Counted from the first letter of the stretch, positions 30,353-38,690 are shown. The stretch is DNA of 39,371 nt from CAYMTN01 sp964393335 (GCA_964393335.1 CAYMTN010000021.1:1-39371); one strand, 5' to 3'. Numbers and translations: made by a program. Notes: generated by a model from the sequence alone, not told the origin.

Positions 30353-31534
30353 ATGACGACAGAAGCGTTTTTGCCGGTGACGTTGTCGGAAGAACATATC
30401 ATGCTGCGCGACGCCGTGCGCGACTTTGCCCGGCGCGAGATCGTGCCCATTGCGGCTGAGTTTGACCAGAGCGGCGAGTTCCCGCTGGACACCATCCGCA
30501 AAATGGGCGCGATGGGCCTGATGGGTATCGAGGTGCCGGAAGCGTACGGCGGCGCGGGCATGGATACCGTCGCGTATGTGCTGGCGATGATCGAGATCGC
30601 CAAAGCGGACGCCGCGCACAGCACCGTCATGAGCGTGAACAACAGCCTGGTGAATTACGGCCTGTTCAAGTTTGGCAGCGAGCAGCAAAAACAAACCTAT
30701 CTCGTCCCGCTGGCCAGCGGGCAGCGCATCGGCGCGTATTCGCTGACCGAACCGCAGAGCGGCAGCGATGCCGCCGGGATGCGCAGCCGCGCCGTGCTCA
30801 ACGAGGCGGGCACGCACTACGTCATCAACGGGCGCAAAAGTTGGGTGTCCAGCGGGCCGGTCGCCGATATCGTGATCGTGTTCACCATGACCGATCCCGC
30901 CCAGGGACACCGGGGCATCACGGCGTTTATCGTCGAGATGGACCGGCCCGGCGTCGAATGTGGCAAAAAAGAGCCCAAACTCGGCATTCGCGCCAGCGCC
31001 ACCAGCGAGCTGTTGTTCGACGGGTACGAGTGCCCGGTCGAGAACGTGCTGGGCGAGCCGGGTATGGGCTTCAAAATTGCGATGACGGCGCTGGATGCGG
31101 GCCGGATCGGGATCGCGTCGCAGGCGGTTGGCATTGGCGAGGCCGCTTACGAGGCGTCGCTGGACTATGCCCGCCAGCGCGAGGCGTTCGGGCAGAAGAT
31201 CGGCGAATTCCAGATGATCCAGCAGAAGATCGCGGACATGAAAACCCGCCTGGAAGCGGCCCGACTCTTGACGTTTAACGCGGCCCTGGCAAAAATGCGC
31301 TGCGCCGCCAGCGGGGGGCGCTATACGACCGAAGCCAGCATGGCAAAACTGTTCGCCAGCGAAGCGGCGATGTACATCGCGCACCAGGCGGTACAAATTC
31401 ACGCCGGGATGGGGTATAGTAAGGAAATGCCCATTGAGCGGTATTTCCGCGATGCCAAGATCACCGAGATTTACGAGGGCACAAGCGAGATCCAACGCCT
31501 GGTGATCGCACGCAACGAGCTTGGTTTGCGCTGA
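30353..31534 (+). CDS. Acyl-CoA dehydrogenase, short/medium-chain type
   Basis: 393 residues from the ATG at 30353 (AAGGAG upstream). It has the full acyl-CoA dehydrogenase layout: an N-terminal helical domain, the beta domain with GAYSLTEPQSGSDAAG and GRKSWVSSG, and the C-terminal helices with RIGIASQAVGIGEAAYEASLDYARQREAFG. The signature IHAGMGYSKEMPIERYFRDAKITEIYEGTSEIQR carries the catalytic base Glu375. It oxidises acyl-CoA to the 2-enoyl-CoA with FAD and passes electrons to ETF. With an isobutyryl-type mutase 1.7 kb upstream it could act on butyryl- or isobutyryl-CoA (inference). The next gene follows after 25 bp. Confidence 0.95.
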   Translation: MTTEAFLPVTLSEEHIMLRDAVRDFARREIVPIAAEFDQSGEFPLDTIRKMGAMGLMGIEVPEAYGGAGMDTVAYVLAMIEIAKADAAHSTVMSVNNSLVNYGLFKFGSEQQKQTYLVPLASGQRIGAYSLTEPQSGSDAAGMRSRAVLNEAGTHYVINGRKSWVSSGPVADIVIVFTMTDPAQGHRGITAFIVEMDRPGVECGKKEPKLGIRASATSELLFDGYECPVENVLGEPGMGFKIAMTALDAGRIGIASQAVGIGEAAYEASLDYARQREAFGQKIGEFQMIQQKIADMKTRLEAARLLTFNAALAKMRCAASGGRYTTEASMAKLFASEAAMYIAHQAVQIHAGMGYSKEMPIERYFRDAKITEIYEGTSEIQRLVIARNELGLR

Positions 31535-31559
31535 CACAATATGAATGAAGGAGTTTTGC

Positions 31560-33257
31560 ATGAGTGATGACTCAATCCGGCGCGATGACGATGCCCCGGA
31601 AATGTCCCCTGAGGAGGCGACGGACGCCCATGCCGATGCCATTCGCGGCCTGCCCCGGCTGCGCTCGGTAGAAGAATTAACGGGCGAACGCCTCAAAACC
31701 ATTGTGCCACCGCCACCGATGGTCAACCGGGTCGGCGGGTTCGTGCAGGGCTGCGGCGGGGCGCTGCTGGCGATCATGGGCGCATTGATGTTGATGGTCG
31801 CCCTGTGGTTTGGTTTTTACATGTGGGGACCAGGGCTGCTGCTGGCCGGTGGTATCCTGTTGGTGGGCGGTACGTTAGGGGTCTGGCGGGGCCGCCGGAC
31901 GCCGGTCATTGCCTCGATGCTCGTGTTGGCTGGCCTGGCAGTGGTCGGTTATTTCTGGAGTTCGTTTGTACCGGCTGCCGGGGCGCTGTCACCACTGGGC
32001 AGCCTGGGTGTGATCTTCGGCCCGGTGGCGATGCTGGCCATGCTGGTGCTGGTGGTGACGTTCATCACCGGCGGGATCAGCCTGGGATTCTACTGGAAGC
32101 GGCTGAGTCCCGTGACGCGGCGCGGCGCGCTGATGTGGGCGGCGCTGGTGCTGGCGATGGTCGTGGCCGTCATCGTGCTGCATTTTTCACAGCAGCAGCA
32201 GCGTAAAGCGTGGCTGGAAGAACAGATCACTACGTGGAGCGCCGAGGCCGCTACCGATTCGCTGACGCTCGGCTCGAGCATGAATATCACGCTGGGGTAC
32301 AGCTTCGTCACGCTCGACGAAGGCGACGATCCCCGGCTTGACCTGCGGCTGGCGGAACTCGACGCGGCGCTGGAAGCGGGCGCGGGCGTGGTGCGTGTCA
32401 GCGCCAGCGGTGACATGATCTTCGAAGCCGAAACGCCGCGTATGTTCAAGGACGACGGCGAAGACGCCGCCGGCCAGCAAAAAGCGGCGGACCGCATCGC
32501 GCGGCAGGCCGCCAACGAGTCCGACTACATGGCCCGCGTGACCGGGTCCGGCGTGGACCTGCTGCTGGCTGATTCGCAATATACGCCGTATCTGTTGGTG
32601 TGGGCCAACGACGAAACGGATATCCCCTGGGATACCTTCACCAGCCTGCAAGAGCAGCGCATCCGCCACTACGCCGAGTTGTACCAGCCCGCCGCCTACG
32701 AGATCGTCAACGAGCCTGCCGCCTATAAGCAGTACAGCGGCCTCAGCGAGCCGGAAGACGTCGATATGCTCGACCTGTGGCTGACGCAGACCGAAAGCCT
32801 GATCGCGGCGGTACACGAAGTCAGCCCGGATACGCGGGTCGGCGTGACGGTGGCGCTGCAAAACGACTTTGACATGAGCTACTACGAGCGCGTGCTGGCG
32901 CTCGAAGACCTGGATTTCATCGGCTTCCGCATGTTTCAGCCGGGCGGATTCGACGAGATCGAAACGGTCTTCGCCGAGCATGGGAACGCCGTCGAGCAGG
33001 GCAAGCAAGTCTGGATCATGGAAACATGGTACGGCTACTGCCTCGCTCCCCAGCGCAGCATGAAGCTGGATGGGCTGTGGCTTCGAGCGACCGCCGCCTA
33101 TGCCGCCAAAGAACACTTTTCGGCTGTGTTGGAAAGTGATTTCGGTTGTTTCTTGCAGCCGGGTGGCACGTTGTTCCAGTCCATCGACGACCTGACGGGC
33201 CGGACCGACGTATGGCAAACCTGGCGGGCGCTGATCGCGCAGTGGAAACCAGCCTGA
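31560..33257 (+). CDS. Five-TM protein with an extracytoplasmic clan GH-A-like domain
   Basis: 565 residues from the ATG at 31560 (AAGGAG upstream). The acidic N-terminus (1-58) is cytoplasmic. Five hydrophobic segments follow (about 64-87, 90-108, 115-135, 148-177, 190-209), placing the rest outside. Residues about 235-560 read like a TIM-barrel glycosidase: strand GVVRVSASGD, LLLADSQY, then YEIVNEPAAYK with Glu385 as acid/base, a helix, DFIGFRMF, and VWIMETWYG with Glu488 as nucleophile. The 103-residue spacing of the two Glu residues suits clan GH-A (strands 4 and 7). No standard GH family is recognised. The likely substrate is a cell-surface or extracellular glycan. It probably shares a transcript with the acyl-CoA dehydrogenase. 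Confidence 0.65.
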   Translation: MSDDSIRRDDDAPEMSPEEATDAHADAIRGLPRLRSVEELTGERLKTIVPPPPMVNRVGGFVQGCGGALLAIMGALMLMVALWFGFYMWGPGLLLAGGILLVGGTLGVWRGRRTPVIASMLVLAGLAVVGYFWSSFVPAAGALSPLGSLGVIFGPVAMLAMLVLVVTFITGGISLGFYWKRLSPVTRRGALMWAALVLAMVVAVIVLHFSQQQQRKAWLEEQITTWSAEAATDSLTLGSSMNITLGYSFVTLDEGDDPRLDLRLAELDAALEAGAGVVRVSASGDMIFEAETPRMFKDDGEDAAGQQKAADRIARQAANESDYMARVTGSGVDLLLADSQYTPYLLVWANDETDIPWDTFTSLQEQRIRHYAELYQPAAYEIVNEPAAYKQYSGLSEPEDVDMLDLWLTQTESLIAAVHEVSPDTRVGVTVALQNDFDMSYYERVLALEDLDFIGFRMFQPGGFDEIETVFAEHGNAVEQGKQVWIMETWYGYCLAPQRSMKLDGLWLRATAAYAAKEHFSAVLESDFGCFLQPGGTLFQSIDDLTGRTDVWQTWRALIAQWKPA

Positions 33258-33271
33258 GCGGATCGCCCCAG

Positions 33272-33748
33272 TTAGTCGTCGGGCGTTGAATCGGGCGCTT
33301 CGGGAGGTTCCGGCGCGCCCGGTTTCGTGGACGGTGTCAATTCCGCGTCGGCCTGGGACGATGGACCCAGGTCGGGCGGCGGGCTATCGTGGCTCAACAG
33401 AAAATCGCGGGCTTCGTCGCGGCTTTCGAAGAAGCGCACCATTTCGCGCTGAAAGATGCGGTTCGTCATGTCGGCCATGACTTCGCTCTCGAAGGTTGGA
33501 TTCACAAGGCAGATGCGGCCCCGGTGCGGGTGCCGCGAGACGTCGCTTTGAATGTAGAGGTAGATGCCGTCCGTCGAGATATGGTCGACGCCCGATAACT
33601 CGATGACGGTATGGATCAGCCCGGCTGACGCATTGAAGATGATGTCCAACTCTTCGACCAGCACGCGCAGATCCTCCTCGCTGATCGTGTCTGTCCAGCG
33701 CGAAAGCAGGATCGTATCGGGGAGCAGCCATGTCAGTTCAATTGGCAC
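33272..33748 (-). CDS. STAS-like protein with Pro-rich tail
   Basis: 158 residues from a GTG at 33748, with GGGGGG 8 nt upstream. The N-terminal 115 residues have the alternating pattern of a SpoIIAA/STAS-like domain: strands ELTWLLPDTILLSRW and HTVIELSGVDHIS, RGRICLVN, and a final helix SRDEARDFLLSHD. The tail of about 40 residues is Pro/Ser/Asp rich. The plan matches the protein at 21145-21552. No phosphorylatable Ser in the usual D-S-S-G context is clear, so ordinary anti-anti-sigma action is doubtful. The gene converges on the glycosidase-like gene, 14 bp apart. Confidence 0.6.
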   Translation of the reverse strand: MPIELTWLLPDTILLSRWTDTISEEDLRVLVEELDIIFNASAGLIHTVIELSGVDHISTDGIYLYIQSDVSRHPHRGRICLVNPTFESEVMADMTNRIFQREMVRFFESRDEARDFLLSHDSPPPDLGPSSQADAELTPSTKPGAPEPPEAPDSTPDD

Positions 33749-33878
33749 CGGAATACCCCCCTTTGGGTACAGGCCCAGTGAATAACTCGACGGTTGTTCC
33801 CGCTAGTTACCGGCTGACGAAATCCGGACGCCCTGATCATAAGTATATATCAGCTTGGCCATTTGGATGAGGGGAATC

Positions 33879-34286
33879 ATGATCAAACGTATCAATCATC
33901 TCGCCATCGTCGTCGAAGACCTGGACTCGGCGCTGGGTTTCTGGCGCGATGCGCTGGGTCTACCGCTGCACAAAACCGAAACAAACCCCGGCGAGTCGGT
34001 CGATATCGCGTTTCTGCCGGTGGGCGACAGTGAGATCGAGCTGCTGCAACCGACCGACTCGGAAAGCGGCATCGGCAAATACCTGGCGAAAAAAGGTCAG
34101 GGGATGCACCACGTCTGCATCGAAGTGGACGACATCGACGCCGTGATCGCGCGGCTGGTCGATCACGGCGTCGAGATGATCAACGAGACGCCGCGCGTCC
34201 GCGACGAGGGCACACGTTACGCCTTTGTGCACCCCAGGAGCGCGTTCGGCGTGCTGGTCGAGTTGTACGAAGTCCCGGCGGGATGA
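33879..34286 (+). CDS. mce: Methylmalonyl-CoA epimerase
   Basis: 135 residues from the ATG at 33879 with AGGGGA upstream. One VOC-fold subunit has the epimerase metal ligands His7 (NHLAI), Gln57 (IELLQP), His78 (MHHVCI) and Glu128 (VELYE). The internal blocks (DSESGIGKYLAKKGQGMHHVCIEVDDI, GTRYAFVHPRSAFGVLVEL) are close to the family consensus. It interconverts (R)- and (S)-methylmalonyl-CoA in propionyl-CoA metabolism. A true methylmalonyl-CoA mutase would then be expected elsewhere, because the mutase at 26988 has the isobutyryl-type pocket. TATATA lies at 33845-33850 upstream without a clear -35. Confidence 0.9.
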   Translation: MIKRINHLAIVVEDLDSALGFWRDALGLPLHKTETNPGESVDIAFLPVGDSEIELLQPTDSESGIGKYLAKKGQGMHHVCIEVDDIDAVIARLVDHGVEMINETPRVRDEGTRYAFVHPRSAFGVLVELYEVPAG

Positions 34287-34299
34287 AGCGGTCCCGGCG

Positions 34300-35220
34300 C
34301 TAGTCCTCGGCGTTGGCGGCGGCCCACGCTGCCGCCAGTTCGCGGTTGACCGCCACGTTCTCGCGGAACATGACGCGCTGCTCCGGTGACAGGCCGTCCA
34401 TCTGGCGGAGCAGCATCATGTAGCCCATGCGCAGGATGTCGTCCGCGTTTTCCGGCTGTTGCGAAATATGCAGCACGCGGTAGATCGTCCAGTAGACGCG
34501 CAGCGGTTCGTCCAGGCGTGCGGGTCCGTTCCGGCCCAGGTGATCGAGCACCTCTTCGGTCCGCGCGTACGCGTCGAAGGAGTAGCCGCGTGCCAGCGCG
34601 GCGCTCGCCATCCCGGCGGTGGCTTCGATCCGTTCGGCGGGGGCTTTCAGCGCGGCCCAACGGTCTGCCGCCGCTTTGTAGGCGTCATAGGCGATGCCCC
34701 ACTCTTTGCGCAGTTCGTAGACGTGCCCCAAAAAACGCTGCGCGTGACCCGCTCCCCAGTTATCCTCAGCCTGTTCGCTCTGTTCGACGGCGGTATGCAA
34801 CAGCGCTTCGGCCTGGTCGAGATCGCCCTGTTCGGCCAGCGCCGCGCCCAGATGAATCCGGGCCGTGATCGCGGCGTTGAGCAGGTCATGATCACCGGCC
34901 AGGGCGAGCGACGTCTCGTGATCGTCGATCGCGGCGGGGAAATCCCCGATCTTACGATAGACCGCGCCGCGTGCGGTGCGCGCGCCGATCTCGCCGGGGA
35001 CGTGGCCGAGCCGCGCCCAAATCTCGATGGCGGCGGTCAGCATCGGCAGCGCGCGGCCATAGCGCCAGGCGGCGGCAGTGTGCACGCCCTGGTTATTTGC
35101 TTTGGCGGCGGCTGAATCCAGCCGCGCGCGCGTGTCGGGATCGCTTAAGTCGGCCAGTTCCAACGAAACGACGAGTTTGTCCCACCAGTTTTCGAGCGAA
35201 TCAGCGGGGTTGAACGGCAT
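34300..35220 (-). CDS. TPR-repeat protein
   Basis: 306 residues from the ATG at 35220 with GGGAGG 7 nt upstream; an earlier ATG in frame lacks a site. From about residue 45 helical pairs repeat with a TPR pattern, for example WRYGRALPMLTAAIEIWARLGHVPGEIGARTARGAVYRKIGDFPAAIDDHE, LGAALAEQGDLDQAEALLHTA and RFLGHVYELRKEWGIAYDAYKAAADRW. At least five to six repeats are likely. No signal peptide; probably a cytoplasmic protein-binding scaffold. It diverges from the VOC gene at 35310 across a LexA-like palindrome (35251-35266). Confidence 0.8.
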   Translation of the reverse strand: MPFNPADSLENWWDKLVVSLELADLSDPDTRARLDSAAAKANNQGVHTAAAWRYGRALPMLTAAIEIWARLGHVPGEIGARTARGAVYRKIGDFPAAIDDHETSLALAGDHDLLNAAITARIHLGAALAEQGDLDQAEALLHTAVEQSEQAEDNWGAGHAQRFLGHVYELRKEWGIAYDAYKAAADRWAALKAPAERIEATAGMASAALARGYSFDAYARTEEVLDHLGRNGPARLDEPLRVYWTIYRVLHISQQPENADDILRMGYMMLLRQMDGLSPEQRVMFRENVAVNRELAAAWAAANAED

Positions 35221-35250
35221 CCGGTTACCTCCCATCAAAATTTGCGCATT

Positions 35251-35266
35251 TAGAACCCATGTTCTA
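35251..35266. promoter_or_regulatory. LexA-like palindrome between divergent genes
   Basis: TAGAAC-CCAT-GTTCTA, a perfect 6-bp inverted repeat with a 4-bp centre. The GAAC-N4-GTTC core is the SOS box of Gram-positive LexA/DinR. It lies 30 bp before the TPR gene start and 43 bp before the VOC gene start, where it could repress both. Confidence 0.5.
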
Positions 35267-35309
35267 TGATTGTGTCACCGATTCAGTAAGCTGAAAAGGA
35301 GCAGTGCTC

Positions 35310-35729
35310 ATGACAATTCCCAGCATTAACCACGTGATCTTAACTGTATCCGATATGGACAAAGCGCGCGCGTTTTATGGCGACCTGCTCGGCTTTGAGA
35401 TCAAAGAAATGCCTCTCGAAGACGGCCTGATGCTGTACTTCCCGGTGGCGGGAGATGGCACGATCTGGTTTATCAAGCACAAACAGATACCGCCCGGCGA
35501 CCGCTTCAGCGAGTTCCGCATCGGGCTGGATCACCTGGCGTTCACCGCGCCCAGCAAAGAATTCCTGCACGAACTGGCCGACAAGCTGATCGCAGCGGGC
35601 GTGGATACGAAGGGCGTCGAGACGTTCTACGACCAGTGGTTGTACGTCGCGTTCCGCGATCCCGATAACATCCAGCTTGAATACTGGCTCAACGAGCCGA
35701 TCACGGGCGAGGCCCCGGCGGACGCCTGA
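35310..35729 (+). CDS. VOC-fold (glyoxalase/dioxygenase superfamily) protein
   Basis: 139 residues from the ATG at 35310, 8 nt after AAGGAG; the GTG at 35304 is too close to that site. A complete VOC module: first ligand in INHVILTVSDMDKARAFYGDLLGF, second in LDHLAFTAPSKEFLHELADKL, third in DNIQLEYWL (Glu). These His/His/Glu positions suit a divalent metal. The sequence does not fix the reaction; glyoxalase I, fosfomycin-type thiol transfer or extradiol cleavage all remain possible. A LexA-like box stands just upstream. Confidence 0.8.
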   Translation: MTIPSINHVILTVSDMDKARAFYGDLLGFEIKEMPLEDGLMLYFPVAGDGTIWFIKHKQIPPGDRFSEFRIGLDHLAFTAPSKEFLHELADKLIAAGVDTKGVETFYDQWLYVAFRDPDNIQLEYWLNEPITGEAPADA

Positions 35730-35771
35730 CGGCGTCGTGGCACGGCACCGTCCCCCTATCGTTTTTTGCGC

Positions 35772-35799
35772 TGTGCCGGGGTGATTGTACCCCGGCGCA
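35772..35799 (+). other. Stable hairpin before the DUF5680 gene
   Basis: An 11-bp stem (35772-35782 with 35789-35799, one G-U pair, loop GATTGT). It ends 27 bp before the next start codon and 43 bp after the VOC stop. GGCAC upstream (35740-35744) could compete for pairing with GTGCC (35773-35777). It may be a terminator without T-tract or a leader structure. Confidence 0.4.
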
Positions 35800-35826
35800 T
35801 ATTCTGAATCCCGGTGAGGAGTTGAT

Positions 35827-36294
35827 ATGAACGGCGATCCTGTTGATCACGATGCCCTGGTGACGTTTCTGCTGGCGGCGAAACGCGCCACGTATGCCAG
35901 CGCGGGCGGTGAGGCGGTGGTCGATGCCGTGCTGCCCGGTGCGCACCAGTTGGAATACCGCGCCGGGTCGTGGCTGTACCGCGATATCTATTTTGGCGGC
36001 GTGTCGTTCGCCGGGCAGGAAACGGTGTACGTGGGCGACAGGCCGCTGTGGTCGATGTGTTACAGCGGCGGGATGCTCGACGATCAGGCCACGCTGGGCG
36101 GCTTTTTGAAAGAGGCGATGCGCCACGTGTCCGCCGACCGGCCCTTTCGCGGCCCCAGCGTGTACCGCAGCGGCGATTACGAATACGCCGATACGAGTCA
36201 CGGCGGCGTGGATCGGTTTTGGGGCGTGGAGCAGATCACCTTCCTGGGGCGGCTGATCTACGACCTGCGCTACAGCGGCGGGCTGATCCGTTAG
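35827..36294 (+). CDS. DUF5680-family protein
   Basis: 155 residues with GAGGAG before the ATG. The sequence fits DUF5680 as I remember it: FLLAAKRATYASAGGEA near the start, then WLYRDIYFGGVSFAGQETVY, PLWSMCYSGGML, FLKEAMRHV, PFRGPSVYRSGDYEY and the late IYDLRYSGGLI. The family is a small single-domain protein of unknown function found widely in bacteria, often alone. No catalytic motif is evident. Confidence 0.75.
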   Translation: MNGDPVDHDALVTFLLAAKRATYASAGGEAVVDAVLPGAHQLEYRAGSWLYRDIYFGGVSFAGQETVYVGDRPLWSMCYSGGMLDDQATLGGFLKEAMRHVSADRPFRGPSVYRSGDYEYADTSHGGVDRFWGVEQITFLGRLIYDLRYSGGLIR

Positions 36295-36370
36295 GGCAGG
36301 TGTTGCAGGGGCGGGTGCTGGCGTATGCTGGTAAACGGTCCGTGCGGCACACAAGGAGTCATCAGCGGAC

Positions 36371-36454
36371 ATGAAGCGCATCGCCTGGCTGACCGATCTG
36401 CACCTGAATTTCCTCGACAGCCCGGCCCTTCAGCGCGTGTTTGAGGTGAGGTAG
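36371..36454 (+). pseudogene. N-terminal relic of a metallophosphoesterase
   Basis: An ATG at 36371 starts MKRIAWLTDLHLNF, which carries the D-x-H metal motif of calcineurin-like phosphoesterases, and stops after 27 codons at 36452-36454. AAGGAG lies about 14 nt upstream. No continuation of the family (GD, GNH motifs) is found in any frame up to the next gene at 36580, so the body has been deleted. The junction near 36440-36450 marks a deletion or rearrangement. Confidence 0.65.
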
Positions 36455-36530
36455 CGGGCCGTAGACGAACCGTCAGGATCGCATGGCGGCGGCGTCAGGT
36501 GGGCGACCATGTGCGCGGGCGGGAAGCTGC

Positions 36531-36536
36531 TATAGT
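36531..36536 (+). promoter_or_regulatory. -10 element before the repeat protein
   Basis: TATAGT, 44 bp before the start codon at 36580. No good -35 is visible at 16-18 bp. Confidence 0.3.
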
Positions 36537-36579
36537 CTTCATAGAACGACTCGCTTACGCAGCGAAAGGACCACAAACC

Positions 36580-37482
36580 ATGCGAACGTTTACGCGCCGT
36601 GTCGCGGCGATTGTGTTGATCGTGCTGGTGCTGATCGGGGTGGCGGCACCGGGGCGTGCGCTGGCAGGCGGCAGCGTCGGGCCGCGCCAGATGCTGATCG
36701 ACTATTACAACAATATCAATTCCCGGCGGTTCGATCTCGCCTACGGCCAGTGGACCAGCCCGCCGCAGACCTACGCGAATTTCGCCGCCGGATACGCGGA
36801 TACATCGTTTGTGTCGGCGTATTTTGGCGGATTCCAGCCGGGATACACCACCGGAGTGCAAGGCCGCGTGCCGGGCGTGTTGATCGGCTATCACACGGAT
36901 GGCAGTGCCGCCGCCTACAGCGGTTGTTACGACCTGCAATATGTGCCCGGTACGACCGGCGTCGCGCAGTGGCGCATCACCGGCGCGGATTTCCAGCCGC
37001 TGGGCACCATCCCGTATGGGGACACGATCACGCAGGCGCTGGACCGCTGGTGCTACGGCGGCACGACCGCCAACGGCGTGTATACCAGCCCGCAGGCGAT
37101 GCTGGTCGATTATTTTAGCGCGGTCAACCTCGGCGATTACCCCGCCGCCTACGCTCTGTGGACGCAGCCGCGCCAGACCTACGCGAATTTTGTCGCGGGG
37201 TGGGCGACGACCAGCGAGACGGTCATGTTTTACGGCGCGTACCAGTACGGCGGGGGGTACAATGCGCCGGAGTTCGGGCGCGTGCCGGTCGTGCTGCTCG
37301 GTTACCACACCGACGGCAGCCTGGCCGCCTACCGGGGCTGTATCGGCGTGGCCTATAGCGGGTACACCACGGCGCGCTGGGGCCTGTGGAATGCCTATCT
37401 CACGACCCTGCCAACCACCACCACGCCGGATGCGGCGTCGATCACGGCGGCGCTGACCGCGTCGTGTTATACGGGCGTGTGA
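36580..37482 (+). CDS. Secreted protein with two tandem repeat domains
   Basis: 300 residues from the ATG at 36580 (AAAGGA upstream). A signal peptide (1 to about 29, ending ALA) precedes two homologous domains, about 33-158 and 168-299. Both share MLxDYYxxxN, YAxWTxPxQTYANFxAG, RVPxVLxGYHTDGSxAAYxGC and a closing Cys pair. The helix-rich start DYYNNINSRRFDLAYGQW recalls NTF2-like folds, but this is not certain. The two Cys per repeat may form disulfides outside the cell. Function unknown; it probably arose by internal duplication. Confidence 0.75.
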   Translation: MRTFTRRVAAIVLIVLVLIGVAAPGRALAGGSVGPRQMLIDYYNNINSRRFDLAYGQWTSPPQTYANFAAGYADTSFVSAYFGGFQPGYTTGVQGRVPGVLIGYHTDGSAAAYSGCYDLQYVPGTTGVAQWRITGADFQPLGTIPYGDTITQALDRWCYGGTTANGVYTSPQAMLVDYFSAVNLGDYPAAYALWTQPRQTYANFVAGWATTSETVMFYGAYQYGGGYNAPEFGRVPVVLLGYHTDGSLAAYRGCIGVAYSGYTTARWGLWNAYLTTLPTTTTPDAASITAALTASCYTGV

Positions 37483-37486
37483 GCTG

Positions 37487-37514
37487 GCTGATCGCTGAAA
37501 GCTGATCGCTGCCC
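37487..37514. repeat. Heptanucleotide repeats of the GCTGAAA/GCTGATC type
   Basis: Four 7-bp units GCTGATC, GCTGAAA, GCTGATC, GCTGCCC exactly fill the space between two converging genes. The last unit abuts the stop codon of the minus-strand gene. Confidence 0.75.
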
Positions 37515-38690
37515 TCACGGCAGGTATTCGAGCGTGCTGAGGATGCGTTCGACGGCGTAGCGGTTGTCCTCATACGCCGCATCGGCCAGCGTGATCTCCC
37601 ACATGGCATAACGTTCATCCCCGACCGGCACCGCGATCATGATGGCGCGCGTGGCGGTCGGGGCGCGATCCGCGCCGAGCGGAAACATGACCTGGTGCGG
37701 GGCCTGCTGCGTGTAGCGGCGGTCAACGGTCAGCGCACAGTCATCCAGGTTGTGCCGCGCGATGACCGCCGCGTTGAGCACCGTCATGCTGCCCTGGGAC
37801 GCCAGCGCGCCGCCGGTGCGGAACTGCTGTTCCAGCAGGCGCATACGCGTGCAGACGTCCGCTGCATCACCGGACGGGGGATCGGGCAGCGGCACGATCT
37901 CGTGCAGCGTCAGGGCGGCGACCATGCCGCTCTGCTCGACTGTCGCGCTGTCCGTCTCGACCAGGCGCACGTTGGGCATGATGCGGCCATACACAGGATC
38001 GCGCACCGCGCTGCTGAACGATGTTTCGACCTGTTCCCACACGCTGTCTTGATCGTCGGGGCCGGGGAAGGTGGCGATCAGCGCGTCGCGGGCTGCGCGC
38101 CACGACACGTTATCCATGTTGGCGGGCATCCACGTGTCGGGCACTTCGACGCGGAAGCGGTAGCCCGGTTGTTCCCCGATGGTGAATTCGAGCGTGTGCG
38201 TTTCGCGGACGCTCAGCCAGTCGCGGGCGGTGTCTTCGAGATCGCGGACGGCACTTTGCAGCGCGCCAGTCACGGCCAGTGCCGCCAGCATGCCGCTGCA
38301 CCCGCCGATCACCATCAGCAGCACCAGCCCGCGCCACCATCGCCCGTGTTTTTGCGCCGGACGGTGCCACGTAGCCGGGTCTTCGCGCTGGGTGGCGGAT
38401 TCGCTGGGGGGCGGTTCCCAGCCCGGCGCGTACATGGGTGCGGGCGGCGCGTCGAGCGCCCGCCGCATACGTCCCGCGACCGGGTGGAACGCGTCCAGGC
38501 GCAGCGCCTGATCGACGCAGGCGCGGTATTCGTCGCGCTCATTCGTCGCGGCGGCCAGCCACAACCAGCCCTCGGCGGTGACGGCTTCGTGCTGCACGGC
38601 GTAACGCAGGTAGGGCAGCGCCTCAGCTTTGCGCCCGGCTTCTACCAGGTGAATGCCCTGCATTAAGTGCGGCGGCGGTGCGTTGTACAT
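37515..38690 (-). CDS. Single-pass membrane protein with TPR-like N-terminus
   Basis: 391 residues from the ATG at 38690, with GCGAGGA just upstream. The cytoplasmic N-terminus (1-80) reads like a TPR pair (LMQGIHLVEAGRKAEALPYLRYAVQHE ... WLWLAAATNERDEYRACVDQALRLD). A Pro-rich linker (81-112) and one membrane helix (about 119-143) follow, then an extracytoplasmic domain of about 245 residues with no recognised motif. It begins 16 bp after the stop of the upstream histidine kinase gene, so they likely share an operon. The TPR part could report the state of the outer domain to the kinase, but this is speculation. Confidence 0.7.
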   Translation of the reverse strand: MYNAPPPHLMQGIHLVEAGRKAEALPYLRYAVQHEAVTAEGWLWLAAATNERDEYRACVDQALRLDAFHPVAGRMRRALDAPPAPMYAPGWEPPPSESATQREDPATWHRPAQKHGRWWRGLVLLMVIGGCSGMLAALAVTGALQSAVRDLEDTARDWLSVRETHTLEFTIGEQPGYRFRVEVPDTWMPANMDNVSWRAARDALIATFPGPDDQDSVWEQVETSFSSAVRDPVYGRIMPNVRLVETDSATVEQSGMVAALTLHEIVPLPDPPSGDAADVCTRMRLLEQQFRTGGALASQGSMTVLNAAVIARHNLDDCALTVDRRYTQQAPHQVMFPLGADRAPTATRAIMIAVPVGDERYAMWEITLADAAYEDNRYAVERILSTLEYLP

